Of a stretch of 64,000 nucleotides of DNA, positions 25,637 to 37,885 are shown in pieces. The notes beneath the pieces were generated by a model. It did not search any database. It worked only from the letters and a program-made list of their open reading frames with translations, and was not told the origin of the DNA. The number at the start of each line of letters is the position of its first letter. Position 1 is the stretch's first letter. The stretch spans positions 89,456,497-89,520,496 of the forward strand of contig JAMXBB010000001.1 in the NCBI GenBank assembly GCA_024138015.1, read 5' to 3'. The stretch comes from Lumnitzera littorea. Its lineage: Eukaryota; Streptophyta; Magnoliopsida; Myrtales; Combretaceae. The position numbers and the translations under genes are program-made.

Positions 25637-27509
25637 TGCAGCTAAACAATGATTTCTCTTTAGCAGCAAAGAAAAGGAATTCAGCATCTTGATCAAGTTC
25701 GTTTGGAACTTTTGGGCTAAGGGAGTACGAATGTGTGCCAAATTACCTTGTTTACTCACATAGTTAAGGTTGTAAATAATTGGTTAAGGAAAAATGAGAA
25801 ACTCTAAAGGACTGTTGAGATTAAAGTAATTGTTGTGTATTCCTTAGAATCCTCAAAATTCATGATTTCTTAACAAGTTTTTGGTTTTGCCTTCTTAATT
25901 AAAAACATTATAAAAATGGATTTTGGGAGGGTTTTGTTGATTTGAATCAAGGGTTTCTGATGTAAGGTTGAGGATTTTTGTTGTTGGGTTTAGAAAGGAG
26001 TTTGGGTGGAAGAAAAAAAAAATTCAACCAAAAAGTTACACGACTGTATCTCCAGTTGTATCTTTTGCAGTAGGCGACGTTGGTTGGTAGACTAGAAAGT
26101 TACACAATCAAAAAACATGATCGTGTCCCTAGTAATGTCCTTTGCAATAATGAAGTGTAGCTTAGTAAGTTACACGGCTAAAAAGACATTATTATATCCT
26201 TGACCGTGTTATAGGCTTTGCTCTTTTAAGTTGATGTTTTTCCTCTTCTTTTGTTTTATTCCTTTATTACCTCTAAAGTAAACCACTTTAATGTATCATT
26301 AGGTGAATTCAAGGAGATTTAAATGGTCTAAAAGTAAGTTTTAGCTAAGAAACAATATTTATTCAATATTTAAAGGAGTTTAATGAGTATTTATTGTTTC
26401 TAAGATTTAAAATTAGGCTTAATTCGTTGGTAGCGGATTTTAAATATTAAGGCATGCGACACTTGCTTGTTGTATATAAGTATTAGAATAGCAAAAATTA
26501 AAATAAATAAAATAAATATCCGGTTCATATATCGTTTTGTTTTTTGTGTTTAGCTCATTTTAAGAGCCCGTAATGGCAGATCCCTAAGAAGCAACCCCAA
26601 TGATCTTTGTAACGTGTTAGCCCTTGTGAAGTCTTGCATGGAAATGATCTAGGTAGATTTAAGTTGTTGTAGAGGGGCCTAAAGAGGCATACCAAACATT
26701 AGGTTGTAAAAGGGCCTGAAGATGCAAGTAAAAATGCTAGGTTGTAATCGATTGTGATGTAAACAAGTCATGAGGACCACTATTATGTGTTGTGTTTAAC
26801 TTAAAAATAAAGATAATTAAATGAATTATGTAATTTACTTGTTTTGTATTTCTATACATGTGAATACGTATCGTTTGATCATTCACATGTAGTTGTGTGT
26901 TACATACTAGGCTTCAGCTCATTATATTATTTCTTTTTCCTAGCTATAGATTAGAACGGTGTTTATGAAAATTATAGTTATGAGAATGTTGAAGTTGAAG
27001 ATTTAAATGATAATTATTACTACTTGAATATCGGTTTTGGAGATTATTATTATGGTGATAGTCAACAGTTTTAGGAATAGTAATAAGGATTGAAATGAAA
27101 ACAAAGACTTAATTTGTCTTTTAATTTCTATTTATACTAATTATTTGATTTTATTTACGTTATTTCCACTGTAAAAAGCAAAAGAGTTTTTCATTTTTGT
27201 TGGTATTTGTGGAGTATAAACTATGAAGTTTGAATTTTATAAAATGAGAGTTTTTTTTTTTTTTTAAGCCGATGTTGGTGGTTATAAATGTTAAGTTGAA
27301 AATATTTATTGTAAATTTTTGAGCCTGATGTGTTATTATAGTTTTAGGGATAGTTGGCGGGTTATTACGTTACAAAATATGCAGCTAAACAATGATTTCT
27401 CTTTAGCAGCAGAGAAAGGGAATTCAGCATCTTGATCAGGTTCGTTTGGAACTTTTGGGCTGAGGGAGTACGGAATGCGTGCCAAATTACCCTGTTTACT
27501 CACATAGTT
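23999..27509. repeat. Tandem duplication: LTR plus kinase-pseudogene flank, two units
   Basis: Unit 1 is 23999-25765 (1,767 bp) and unit 2 is 25766-27509 (1,744 bp). Each begins AAG(A/G)TTGT(G/A)A(G/A)TAATTGG, contains the LTR from about 340 bp inside its 5' end to its CA end, then the AAATA duplication, then about 130 bp of kinase exon 8. The junction is at CATAGTT/AAGGTTG near 25765. The first 340 bp of the LTR exist only in unit 1. The two units now differ at many scattered positions and small indels, so the duplication is not recent. Confidence 0.85.
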
Positions 27510-28497
27510 ATATTAAGAAGAACATTTTTCGAACTTTCATGTTATTAAGAAAATCAATGCACTGCATATCTCGGTAGAAATACGCAATCTGGTTACCCAC
27601 GAGAGAGGAATTTAGTTGCCACTCAAACCGAGTCGATCTTTGAGGTTTCCATTGGGGGGATTCTCATAAGTAAGAGTCCAGGGCCTCCAGGCTTCTAAGC
27701 GCACTCCAGCAAGTGTGACCACGTTCACCGCCTTAAATCACTTGCATTTCCAACAAGGAAAACAGCCAATTCTTATGTCTAGTTACGCTACCCCACCCTT
27801 GATGATACCGCGAGGAGCCTTGAGAGCTTCTAGAAGGAAACATCTTTATAATCACTTCAGTTTGACATAAGACTCCTTCGAAAATGCTCCCGTATTCCTC
27901 TTCCTTAATTTTCAAGGACGGATAAGAATCATCGGCTGCTTCTCAGATTTTAGAGAAAGAGAACCGACAGAACTGCTTAAGCCGTCTTTTTGGTTAATCA
28001 AAGGCTTTTCTTGCTTCTATGGTATCTCTCCATGCATCAACAGTCAAGGAATTACCACCATTGCTATTAGAACATGTTTTATAATAATTTGAATGTCTCA
28101 ATATATAATCATTGAGTCGTCGTCGTCGTGCACAGATTAGCTTTCCTTTTGAAGTGAATTCCTAGCATACCTCAATTGAACTATATGGCCTTTGCAGATA
28201 AGCCGCACATCACAAGAGCGATTTGCAGATTGATAAACATAGATCGCTTTCATAGACGCGATTTCATTCATTCTCGGGTAATGTCATAAGAAAGTAGCAA
28301 AAATTCAGCAAAAGGGTTTATGAACATGGGAAGAAACTTATACGATGCAAAGTATGATTCATACGTCTTGATAAGACATATTATACAACGTTGAAATCTA
28401 GTATCATCGAATTAACTAAACATGGTCATATGACAATGTAATTGAGAGCCGCAAAATCAATAAAAATGCACCTATTTTTTGGTTCAGATGGTCTCAC

Positions 28498-30290
28498 CTA
28501 GTAGTGTAGAGAAGTTGGAAGTTGAAAATCATGGAAAGATGCATCCACTATTATAAAACCTCTTATACAAGCGTCTAAGAAGAAGTTGGAAGTTGAAAAT
28601 GAACATGCTCTTTCTCTAGCTCTTCTTATCAAATAATTAGCTAAGTGATTGCATTTCCTAAAAATATGTATGATGGAAGTTCCCGAATCTGTCATTAACT
28701 CCTGAATACGACGAACAACATGAAATAGTTTTCAATGTAGTTGACATTTATTCGTTCAACAATTCACCACAAATAGAGAGTTGGATTCAATAACGGTATA
28801 ACGAAGTTTCTTTTCATGACATAATAATTGTAGAGGGTTATTTCTTTAATTGGGTTTTTAACCCAATTTAATGTCATCGATTAAGTTCTTGGCTAATGAT
28901 AAAGTCTATGGAATCGAACCTAATTAGAGATGTCTTAGGAAGATTTAACTTAATAAACTTGAAATAAGAACTGCTAAACTGAATTTTCTACTCTCAACCT
29001 TATTTTGTTATCTTACACCAAAAAGTAAACTCGAAAACGACTTTTTCGAGCTCATTTAGGCTTCATTTGTCTTCAGTAGACTACAAGAAAACTAAAAAGT
29101 ACTTCAAGCTTATTTATTATAATAGTGAGATTTTTTATTGTTATTATTATTATTATAAGCCCTTAAATACATTCAAGCTCGTATTTATGCTCATGAAAGT
29201 TAGATGAAAGGATAAGGCTTTAATAATAGGGCTTAATCTTGACCATTCATTTTGAAGTCATTTAACAGATAAGATTGATCCTTAAACTCTATAAATAGGA
29301 GGCTCTTGATCCTATTTGAGACATTCAGGGTGTTGGTTAACTTAAGAAAAATATCTAAGTTTTGCTAGAATCACTCCTTAGAAGATCAAACAGACAATTT
29401 CTCAAGAATAATCAAGAATACCAAGTAGTATTTGAGATATCGAGTTTGCTTTTTTCCTTTTTCCTCCTCCCATGTCTTTTTTTAACAACATCCCTCCACA
29501 TGTCATCGATTCAAGAAGTCTCTTAAGTTGATCGGCACATCTGTTGCATGTGATCAGTTATACCTGTGCTGTTGACAATTGATTGTTTTCTAAACAAAAG
29601 ATTAACCTGCTTGTTGTTTCAAGATCTTTTCCTTCAATAGCATCATCATCATGAAATTTTAGGCCATCCACAATTAATTTATAGGAATCAACTTTAGAAA
29701 GAGAACAAGCAATCGAGGTAGATATGCTTGATATGAACTTAATTTTGCAGTGGAAATCAGTGTGGTAATGTTATGTAATAACATACCTTTAGCAGCTACC
29801 CCATCTCACATGTCTTGGTATTTTGGTTTGAATCGATAGCACAATAAGTCCATATAATATTCATAGTCATAACTCATATGATATGATCCTTAGTAGCACA
29901 TCACCAAAGGATCCATTTGATACTTCTGAATAAATTACACCTTTTAAATGCTTCAAATCGTAGTAGACTATACTGTATTTAAAAAGTAGTGATTGATAGA
30001 ATCCAACGCATGTTTATAAAGCAAACATCTAGAACTCAATTGAATTCTTCTTCTATCGAGTAAATCTTAGTTGGGACAGGCATATTAAGCAATTTCCACA
30101 TGAATACAAAGATTTTAGGTTGGGTGCTCAAGTGCCAAAAACAGGATAAATTCATGTCAACTTATTGTTTAGCATGCAACGCTTCTCATGTTGCTTTACT
30201 TGCGAAAGATCCATTTGGAGAAGATTTCCATAAATGTATATTGAACCAAACTAATATGAAATGCTCGTTTTTGGTCTATGACCCGCATCA
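28498..30290 (-). mobile_element. Non-LTR retroelement (LINE-type) remnant: zf-RVT and RNase H pieces
   Basis: On the minus strand, 30290 to about 29950 conceptually reads W(K)-SPNGSFA-K-A followed by a Lys/Pro-rich KIF-F-WKLLN--VPTK segment. This matches the zinc-binding region after plant LINE reverse transcriptases (usual WK...G.FSVKSAY...K...FLW....LPT). Further along, 28810 to 28498 reads VIESNSL-VVN and then VVRRIQELM, HIFRKCNHLANYL-RRA, the C-terminal half of a type 1 RNase H (usual E.DS....., H..RE.N..AD.LA). Stops and frameshifts separate the two. Reverse transcriptase and endonuclease were not found. Confidence 0.6.
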
Positions 30291-30443
30291 GTCTATTGAT
30301 ATTCCATTGAATTCCGATGGGATAATTCAACACTCTCCCTTGCAACCTCGTGGATATTGAAGCATTCATTAACTCCAGCATAATTAGGAATTTGTTTAAG
30401 TGAAAATGATGACAAAAAATGGCTCTGTTTCTTTATTTTGTAG

Positions 30444-30642
30444 ATACGAGGATGTGAATAAATACGAAGAGAAGGCTCCACATGCAAAGATGGCACACCC
30501 GAGGCCAGAACATATCTATCCATTGCATCTAGCAATAGGAGCTGTGGGTGCAGAAGCCAAGGCAAAACTCATACACCAAAGCTGGGGTTTCAGTACCTTT
30601 TCCTATGCCTCATATCAGTTCACAGCAACAACAGCTAGTTGA
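30444..30642 (+). pseudogene. Orphan last exon of a 4,5-DOPA dioxygenase extradiol (LigB/DODA) gene
   Basis: An intron-like acceptor (TTATTTTGTAG) is followed by a phase-matched exon encoding YEDVNKYEEKAPHAKMAHP, PEHIYPLHLAIGA, AKAKLIHQSW and SYASYQFTA, then stop TGA. This is the conserved C-terminus of plant LigB-type extradiol dioxygenases, including the PLH histidine. The usual HPWPEH has become HPRPEH. The N-terminal exons, which hold the other metal-binding histidines, were not found in the roughly 2 kb upstream, which instead holds an antisense LINE remnant. It is best read as a gene fragment. Family role: ring cleavage of L-DOPA (betalain pathway in some lineages) or related catechols. 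Confidence 0.8.
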
Positions 30643-31756
30643 TTTTTAGGTTCTGGGTTAATCGTTCAAGAATGAGCAGTTCTTTCTTGTATTTTACTGG
30701 CTGCATTCAACCGATGTCGTGTTTCTCTACCACGTAAAGTTCATTTTTATTGAATAACTCCAAAACCGGCTACTATAGACCTTACTCTTACCAGAATTAT
30801 GCACCATATGTGCCTAATTGATATTAGCAGTAGTATCTAGTTACATGCAAAGTAAGATGGCAGGAAAAGGGCTAAGAACGTCAAATTATAACTTCCTGAA
30901 TTCAACTAGCAAACTAGCAGTGATCATGCATCGAAACCTTGTTATATACAGACTTCACACTCAGTAGTCTAATTTTTCTTGCACTACCATGCCTTTCACT
31001 GAAAACATTTTAAGAAACGTTTGCATCTGATAACATTTAAAGCCAATCTAGCCCCTAAGATTTCAGTAAATTACAGAAATAGCTTGGAATGAGTGAGAAA
31101 TTACAAAAATGAAAAAAATTGTGGAGGATATTTTAGTCCATCTATTATTTTATTTCTTTTCTTTTTAATTTTGTTACATTAACCAAATTTCCATCCATTT
31201 ACCTCCCATTTTCAGTCTTCATATCCTAACAATAATGAAAAATTGCATTTCCTTTATTTTACTTTTCTTAATTTCCATCCATTAGGCTCTTCTTAAAAGT
31301 TAGCCAAATAGTGTTAAGTAACAACATTTAAAATCTTCATAGGTTGCCCATCATATTAAGAAACTTATCATTATGGTTATAAAAATTCACGTGTAAAATT
31401 TTTCTGTCTTTCAGTGAGCGACCGATATGATGTATTACTCCTAATAAAAATGTTTTTCTGTTCAATAAGTCCATTTCTACAGGTTCTTCCAAGTTGTATC
31501 ACCATTGAGGTGTACTCGCTCTCTTAGCTTAACTGAACATATGACGACATGCATATGCCATTTGTTAAGAACAATGTAGTTACAAACTCAAGGGTTCAGC
31601 ATTTGATGGATAAGAAAAAGAAAAACAAGGAGATACAAGCAGACCATACATCACACATCGGAATACCCAAAGGGTGCTATTTGTTTTTATTTTTAGTTCC
31701 AAGACTAGGAAACTGCAGCCACTCTGATTGATTTCTGATAACCTGAAATGGAAGAT
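30643..31756. other. Intergenic, 3' flank of two converging features
   Basis: Between the stop of the plus-strand dioxygenase exon and the stop of the minus-strand U-box kinase. It probably includes the 3' UTR of the latter (about 31500-31756). No further gene is supported. Confidence 0.4.
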
Positions 31757-34700
31757 TCAGTTTCTCTGGATCCACTCCTGTATTACCGAACGAAGCGTGA
31801 GATTAGGTACAAGATTGAGGTGCCCAAGTGAAGCATTTGTCATCGGTGAAGTAACATGACCATTATTCCGATGACTAGTATTTATCCATTCCCTTATTGC
31901 ATCTCCTTCATAAGTAAATCCGTCCGCTGCTACATGAGGATCTTGCATTACCTCCTGAAAATCACAAGCAAATGCTCAGTTTTGCTAACATATGGATAAA
32001 TCAGAGCAGCTTGATTCACAGTTCTGCTGATTCTAGACTAAGAAAATATCCTCAGAGTCAAAGAATAAATATACATGGTAGATGGGGCAGATGAAACTTT
32101 GAGGAATTTGCTCTCGATCTTCAGTATTGGATTGAATTTCTGGTGAGGCCTCACAAGCAAATTTCATCGGTTCAAGCAGTACCCACACCTCAGATCTTAG
32201 GTCCGGCCGATTTGAAGGATCCATGTCGCAGCAACTCAATGCCAAGTGAGCCAATTGGGTAGCCAAGACAGAAGGCCAATCACCGGCACTTGGTTCCAAC
32301 AGGCTAGTTATACTTCCTTCATCACCTTCGTCCAATGCATCCCTCATTTCTTCTGCCAACGTTGTGCTTGATCTTCCAGTCAACATATTTAGCAATAACA
32401 TTCCAAATGAATAAACATCTGATTCAAAGGATAAATCTTGTCTGGCAACAGAAAGAGCCATCTCTGCCTCTTGGTCAGTTTCACTCAGAATTTCGGGATG
32501 AGAAAGTGCCGAATGCACACCAAAGCCACTGAGTTTGCTCACATAATTAGCATCAAGGAGAACATTTCCAGTTTTCAAGTCACCATGCACTATACCATTA
32601 GGACAGTCTGAATGTAGAAAGATCAATGCACCACATATCTCAATACAAATACGCAATCTGGTTTGCCAAGAAAGAGGGGTTGAGTTGCCACTGCAACACA
32701 GTTGGTCTTCGAGGCTACCATTAGGGAGATACTCATATATGAGAGTCCAGGCTTCAGGGCAGACTCCGATGAGTGTAACTAGGTTTGGATGCCTTAATTT
32801 ACCTGCAATTTCAACCTGAAAAGCACCCAATAGAGTGACGACAATGTGGGAAAAAAAAAGAAAGAAAAAAAGTAAAAATCTACAATAATTAATGCTATAA
32901 CTATATGCTCATATGATACACAATCATTTCACATAGCAACAAATATAATGACCTATTCTCTGCAAAATCCACTCAGCCAACAAGCATCAGCTTTAATTCA
33001 TGAAAAAGACGAAACTAACTCACCTCCTGATGATATTGTGAGGGACCGCTAGAGCTACCAGAATGCAGCATCTTTATAATCACTTGGGTTTGACGTAAAA
33101 CTCCTTTATAAATGCTTCCATAATCACCTTCCTCAATTTTCAAGGATGGATCAAAATTATCAGTTGCCTCTTGAATTTCTTCGAAAGAGAACTCACATAA
33201 ATGCTGCCGGTCAGATCTTGATGGCTCTCCTTGGTTAGTCAAAAGATCCTCATTTACTTTGAGTGCATTATCAAGCAGCAACCGTAGTTCATCTCTCTCC
33301 GCTTTGTAGACACTCAAAACTTCCTCAATGGAGAGAACCTTCTCCTTCAACTCTTCCACCAATTGATGAGCCATTTGGCTTTCCATCATGATCCTGTCAT
33401 CAATTGAAGTTGAAAGCTCTTCCTCCTGACAATTCCTAGCCATTTGTAGATTTTCCTCTTCTTTAGCAAGTGCTTCCTCAAGTTCTTCCCTTCGTTTTCG
33501 CTCTTCAACAAGTCTTTTTTCAAGTTCCTTCGATCGTCTCACTTCCTTAGCATGGAGGGTTTCAAAAGTTTTTGCCTGTTAAAGGTCAATATGCACAATA
33601 CTTAGGCTTCACGAATAAACATGTATTAGACATAGACTGATAAGTTTGCACAAATGCCTTTGCTTAATTGCCAAAAAATGAAAATCATTAATCGTAAACC
33701 ATCCGAAATCTAAAGAAATCCATCAGTGGTGAACCCTTATCTGAGTTTCACTGTTGACTACAATTACTAGCTGATCTAATAAAAAATATTAGCAGATCCC
33801 CTCAAGTGAAGCAGTAACGGCTTTTTCAGGCAATGTTGTGGCCCTTCTCAAGTAAGCAAAACGTCAATAAATTCTGAAAATGAAATAACATAAAAGCAGG
33901 AACTTTGGATGTATTTCTACATGATATAACATGAACAGTCATAAGAAATTATACCCTGCGAACAGCATCAATTGCATCTCTTTTTGCATTTTGGCGCCGG
34001 ATCATCTCATCAAGTGCCTCTCGTTTTGCATCTGCAGCTTCCAGCATTGATCTTTCAAGTTGCATGTACACATCCTCGTCATATCCTCCTTCCTGTCCAA
34101 AAATTTGTCCACTAAATTAAGTTTACATAAAAGGAGGAACTCGATAAATTAAAGTCTTTTTAACTTATCAGATTAAATATTCTTATTAGATGGACAGTCA
34201 TCTTGTTGGGCATTTTCGGGCAGAAAAAAAGAATGGTTAACCCAGGACATTGAGTTTACCAGATTGGAAGGGGATAGATCACGATGAGCTGCTTCGTACA
34301 ATGGGGCTGAATTTGATTCTGATCTTTGTTGACTTTGCTCGCCTCTTTCATGTCTAACTGGAGCTAAATCATCTTCAATATCGCTAGACAAAGACCCCGA
34401 ATGAATAGAAGGTGTAGGGCTATTGGTGTCTGATTGTCCAGCTTCAGCAGTAAATCTTGTCAATGGTAATGGAGACACAAGATCAAAATCAACAGTGTTC
34501 ACGTTACCTTTCCTACAAGATTAAGCTTTTTGGTTGGCCAAAACAAAAATATGAACAGGATCATTTAAAGAAAGTCTCAAAATAGATTTATAACTTGAGG
34601 TTTTCATCACACTGAGTCTCATATCCATGGCTCATTCATAGACCTTTAGTTATATTTAACAAATGCACCTTAAACACTAAAAAATCAAGACATTCAAGAG

Positions 34701-36883
34701 AATAAGAAGCAAGTCAAAAGAATATTTGGAGTTTGTTTCATTAGTCAAGAATGTAACAAAGACAATTACCGCATTCATGGAGTTCTGGAATGAGAAATCC
34801 ATTGTAATCTCATTAACTTAATAGAAAACAAGCTCTTATTAACTTTAACATCAAATAGTGAATAACTACCTACAAGCATGCATCCCGAAAGCATCTTGCA
34901 TACCTTGATTGAATTAGATGCCCTTTGCAAATAAACCATATATGACAAGCAGGATGTGCGGATTGATTAATGTAGATTGCTTTTGAAGACTTCAGTTCAT
35001 CCATCCTCCTATAATTCCATAGCAGGTAGAAAAAATAAGGTGAACAAAACTTATCCCTATAATCCATATTGTAATACTATACATAAAGTGCATCTATAGC
35101 AAATGTCTATCTAAGCAACTTGCTAATGATATTGACATAGGTTCTTCACATCCATGATTTTGAAACAAAGTGCTATAATTACTGCTACTAGAACCTTAAG
35201 TGGAAATGACAATGTCACAGATTTTCCTAAAAATGAATATTATCAACAAAATCAATGCATACTCGGTATAGTGCTTATCTGCTGCTGCTCCCATGACAAG
35301 CCTTGTGACAGCATGTTGCTCCACAAGTTTTACTATTCCCTTCCCAATGTCTTCCATCTTGATCCACAGTTTTTCTGCAGGAACCTGCTGAATGAAGCAA
35401 TCCCTCTTTGACTTCATCACTTGGACATTCATATATCAAAGGGATTACTATAATAGGGTATTTTATATCTTCATTTAGTCAAATAAGCATAGCAAAAATC
35501 CAAACAATTTCAGTGTTTCAAATAAGTACACAAAATTAATTACCCAAAAGAGCACACAAAATATTATGAAGTACCCTCAAGAAAGGGCTTGAGTGAATTG
35601 AATGAGTTCTTGTTGTTTAAGCAACACACAGGTGCTTCGAGGAGCACTTTTGACCAGAAAATAGGAACTTCAACCATCATAATTCCTGTTTCAAAATGCT
35701 TTAACATTAGAAATAATGTGGAAATACATGAAGCAGGCATCTTTTGGTTATTGCTTTGTGGTTAGCTATTCTGAAACAATCCCTTGAAAAGATTTTCTAT
35801 TCTCTCCAGATTACACCAGAAAAAACATTTTAAGCAGAAAACATTTTCAATAAATTTTTTTAGCATTTTCTATAATAAAATCTTCACAATTGTCACACAT
35901 TTAATCAAATAGCGGTGGGAGGTAGTGGTGGCAACCACCAGCAAATGGTGATGGTTAAGTATTGCAATAAATATCGACAATAAATGAAAAGAACAGTTCT
36001 CTCTTATTAAAAACAAATGAAATTCTTCAGTTTCAGCCACAATATGTGCTATGTTGACCATCACTATAGGCAGCCAGCAGCAACCACCACTTTCGAGTTT
36101 CGACCTCCACCTGACCACTACTCCACCTAGCATAAAAGCTACTGATTCTCACAGTTTGTTGGAAATACTGTAATATCTTATCATAGAAGAAACTTAAAAT
36201 GTCTGGAGCAAGGTTTCATACAAAACAAAAGTACCTAGTAAAACCAAAAGTTCCTGTCTTTTTAGTAAAGTGATCACATAAGCTAAAGGCTTGGATTATA
36301 AATTACAAATCAATAATCCTAGAACCACAACTTCAAAATTATAGCGATCTCGTACATTTTTTGGCTTCATATCATTATATCGACGTCAATGAATTTCCCA
36401 AGTCAACTCAAAAGCCAAAATAAAATAATTAATATATATATAGTAATTAATTACAGTATGCAGAATGAAAAGGCTGAAGACAACACCAAAAAAGAAGCTA
36501 ACCCACGTTTTCTTGCTCACAAATACGTATATACTCTTCCAGAATTTCGTCTATCTCAAGGTCCTCTTCGATTTCTGATTGAAATCGATACCGAGACAAT
36601 CCATTTCCTGAACATTAATCAATTCCACCAAAAATATATATATATATATTTAATCCTTCAACCAAAACATAAACATGATGAAAAGAACCTCAAACATTAT
36701 AATTCAAGTCGTCTGTTTTGTCTACATACTTGGGTTGTGGACATAAAGAAGGCAAAGGCGGGCACCAAAATTACGGAGCGTCCATAAAAGAGTCAATTTG
36801 CTTTCTTCGAATTCTCTGCCTACAGCAACGCAAACCCGTTCTTCGACCACACGTGCGGAGGCATCGGAGCTTGTGGTTGCCAT
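31757..36883 (-). CDS. USP / coiled-coil / kinase-like / U-box protein (PUB33-like)
   Basis: Nine exons: 36883-36730, 36607-36507, 35384-35263, 35008-34904, 34512-34260, 34092-33955, 33575-33024, 32815-32075 and 31954-31757. These total 2364 nt (787 residues), all with GT-AG introns and matching phases. Residues about 13-160 form a universal stress protein domain (RVCVAVGREFEESK; LVMGAAADKHYTE; HIWFICKGHLI). Residues about 165-245 are a Ser-rich linker, and about 246-410 a Glu/Lys/Arg-rich coiled coil. A receptor-like cytoplasmic kinase domain follows at about 420-700, then a complete U-box at 716-787 (FICPIYHEVMQDPHVAADGF; SPMTN). Family role: E3 ubiquitin ligase of the RLCK IX/PUB33 group. 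The kinase is degenerate: glycine loop IEEGDYG, VIIK instead of VAIK (Lys459 kept), HGDLK instead of HRDLK, SGFG instead of SDFG (Gly572), and no recognisable GT-Y-DPE segment. The weakest joins are the exon 2 donor (AAAC/GTGGGT) and the exon 5 donor. Confidence 0.9.
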
Positions 36884-37885
36884 GAATATGATCACAGTGG
36901 CTTGATTGCTACAGGATTAAGGAGGTGTATATGTAGGGGGTCGTCTTCGTCCCCATGTGAAATTGAAGACGGGCAACTTCTTGAGGAAGTAGACAGTAGT
37001 GAAGTGGAGGAGGTTTTGATCGAGTCAATATTAAAGAAAAAGTTGATTAAAAAGTGAAAACGCATCTTTTCGGGGTATTGTGCGTAGTTATCCTTCTAAA
37101 ATCAATGAATTATAAGTGTGTAATTTGGTAAGTGAGGATAGATTAAAATGCAATTGCGATTTTGGATTCTTCCTAATTTTTATGTTTAGAAGTATATTTA
37201 GAGAGTGAAATTATGATTGTAATTTTAAAGAAAAATTCAAAGTCATATTTGAGAAGTTGCAATTCCATTTTCTATTAATTAATTATTATTAATTAATTAA
37301 TATTACTTATTTAACTTTTAAAATAATTTTTTTATTTAATAATTAAGAATATTTTTGATAAATAACATTATATATATATTTCATTTCTTCAATATTTTTA
37401 AATATAAAAATAAATTTATAATTGTAAACTTTATTTCATTCCATCTAATTCCATACTATTATCTCTTGCATGAATGTAAAACCTAAATTCTTTTCCTTCT
37501 ATATATGGCTAAACTTCAAATGTTAGTAAATAATATCTTTAAATTTTGATTTTAATTATGAAATTATACTTAAACAATCTCAAATTTTAACCTTGGTATG
37601 TTTTCTCCAATTAAAAAGAATTAAAATAAATGTGTCTAATACCATGTATAGAAGTTTAGAAAGTTATTATCAATATATGAAAGTCTAACGATATATCTAT
37701 CACGAAATAAAATTTTAAGGATTATTTATAATTTAACCACAAATAAATTACAAAATAACTTACAAGAAAATAAATAAAAATATATTTTGAGATCTCTTAA
37801 ACTTTAATAATTTAGTAACATAAAGGATATTTTCTTTTTTAGTTTAAAAAGTCATATTATAGTAAAAATTTAGAAAATCTTAAAA
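36884..37885. other. Upstream region of the U-box kinase gene
   Basis: Presumed 5' UTR and promoter of the minus-strand gene for the first few hundred bases; the sequence upstream of the start on the minus strand is pyrimidine-rich (36900-37030). Beyond about 37150 it becomes very AT-rich. No other gene is supported. Confidence 0.35.

Larger units (their letters stand above)
23040..28300 (-). pseudogene. Broken partial copy of the U-box kinase gene
   Basis: Fragments of the gene at 31757-36883 appear here in the same order and orientation. An exon 9 (U-box)-like piece is at about 23040-23215; the exon 8 3' half is at about 23255-23590 (conserved QLAHLALSCC); the exon 8 middle is at about 25637-25765 and again from 27380; the exon 8 5' part runs to about 27770. 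An exon 7 end is at about 27775-28030 (YGSI-EGVL-QT-VIIKM), and an exon 4-like piece is at about 28165-28300. Sequence matching exons 1-3, 5 and 6 was not found. Stops and frameshifts occur throughout. An LTR insertion and a tandem duplication split exon 8. Retained intron-flank similarity points to a DNA duplication rather than a processed copy. Confidence 0.85.

Noticed and set aside
36389..36787. 132-codon plus-strand frame over 36.4-36.8 kb
   Set aside because: It is antisense to exons 1 and 2 of the U-box kinase gene, which explain the conservation and phase.
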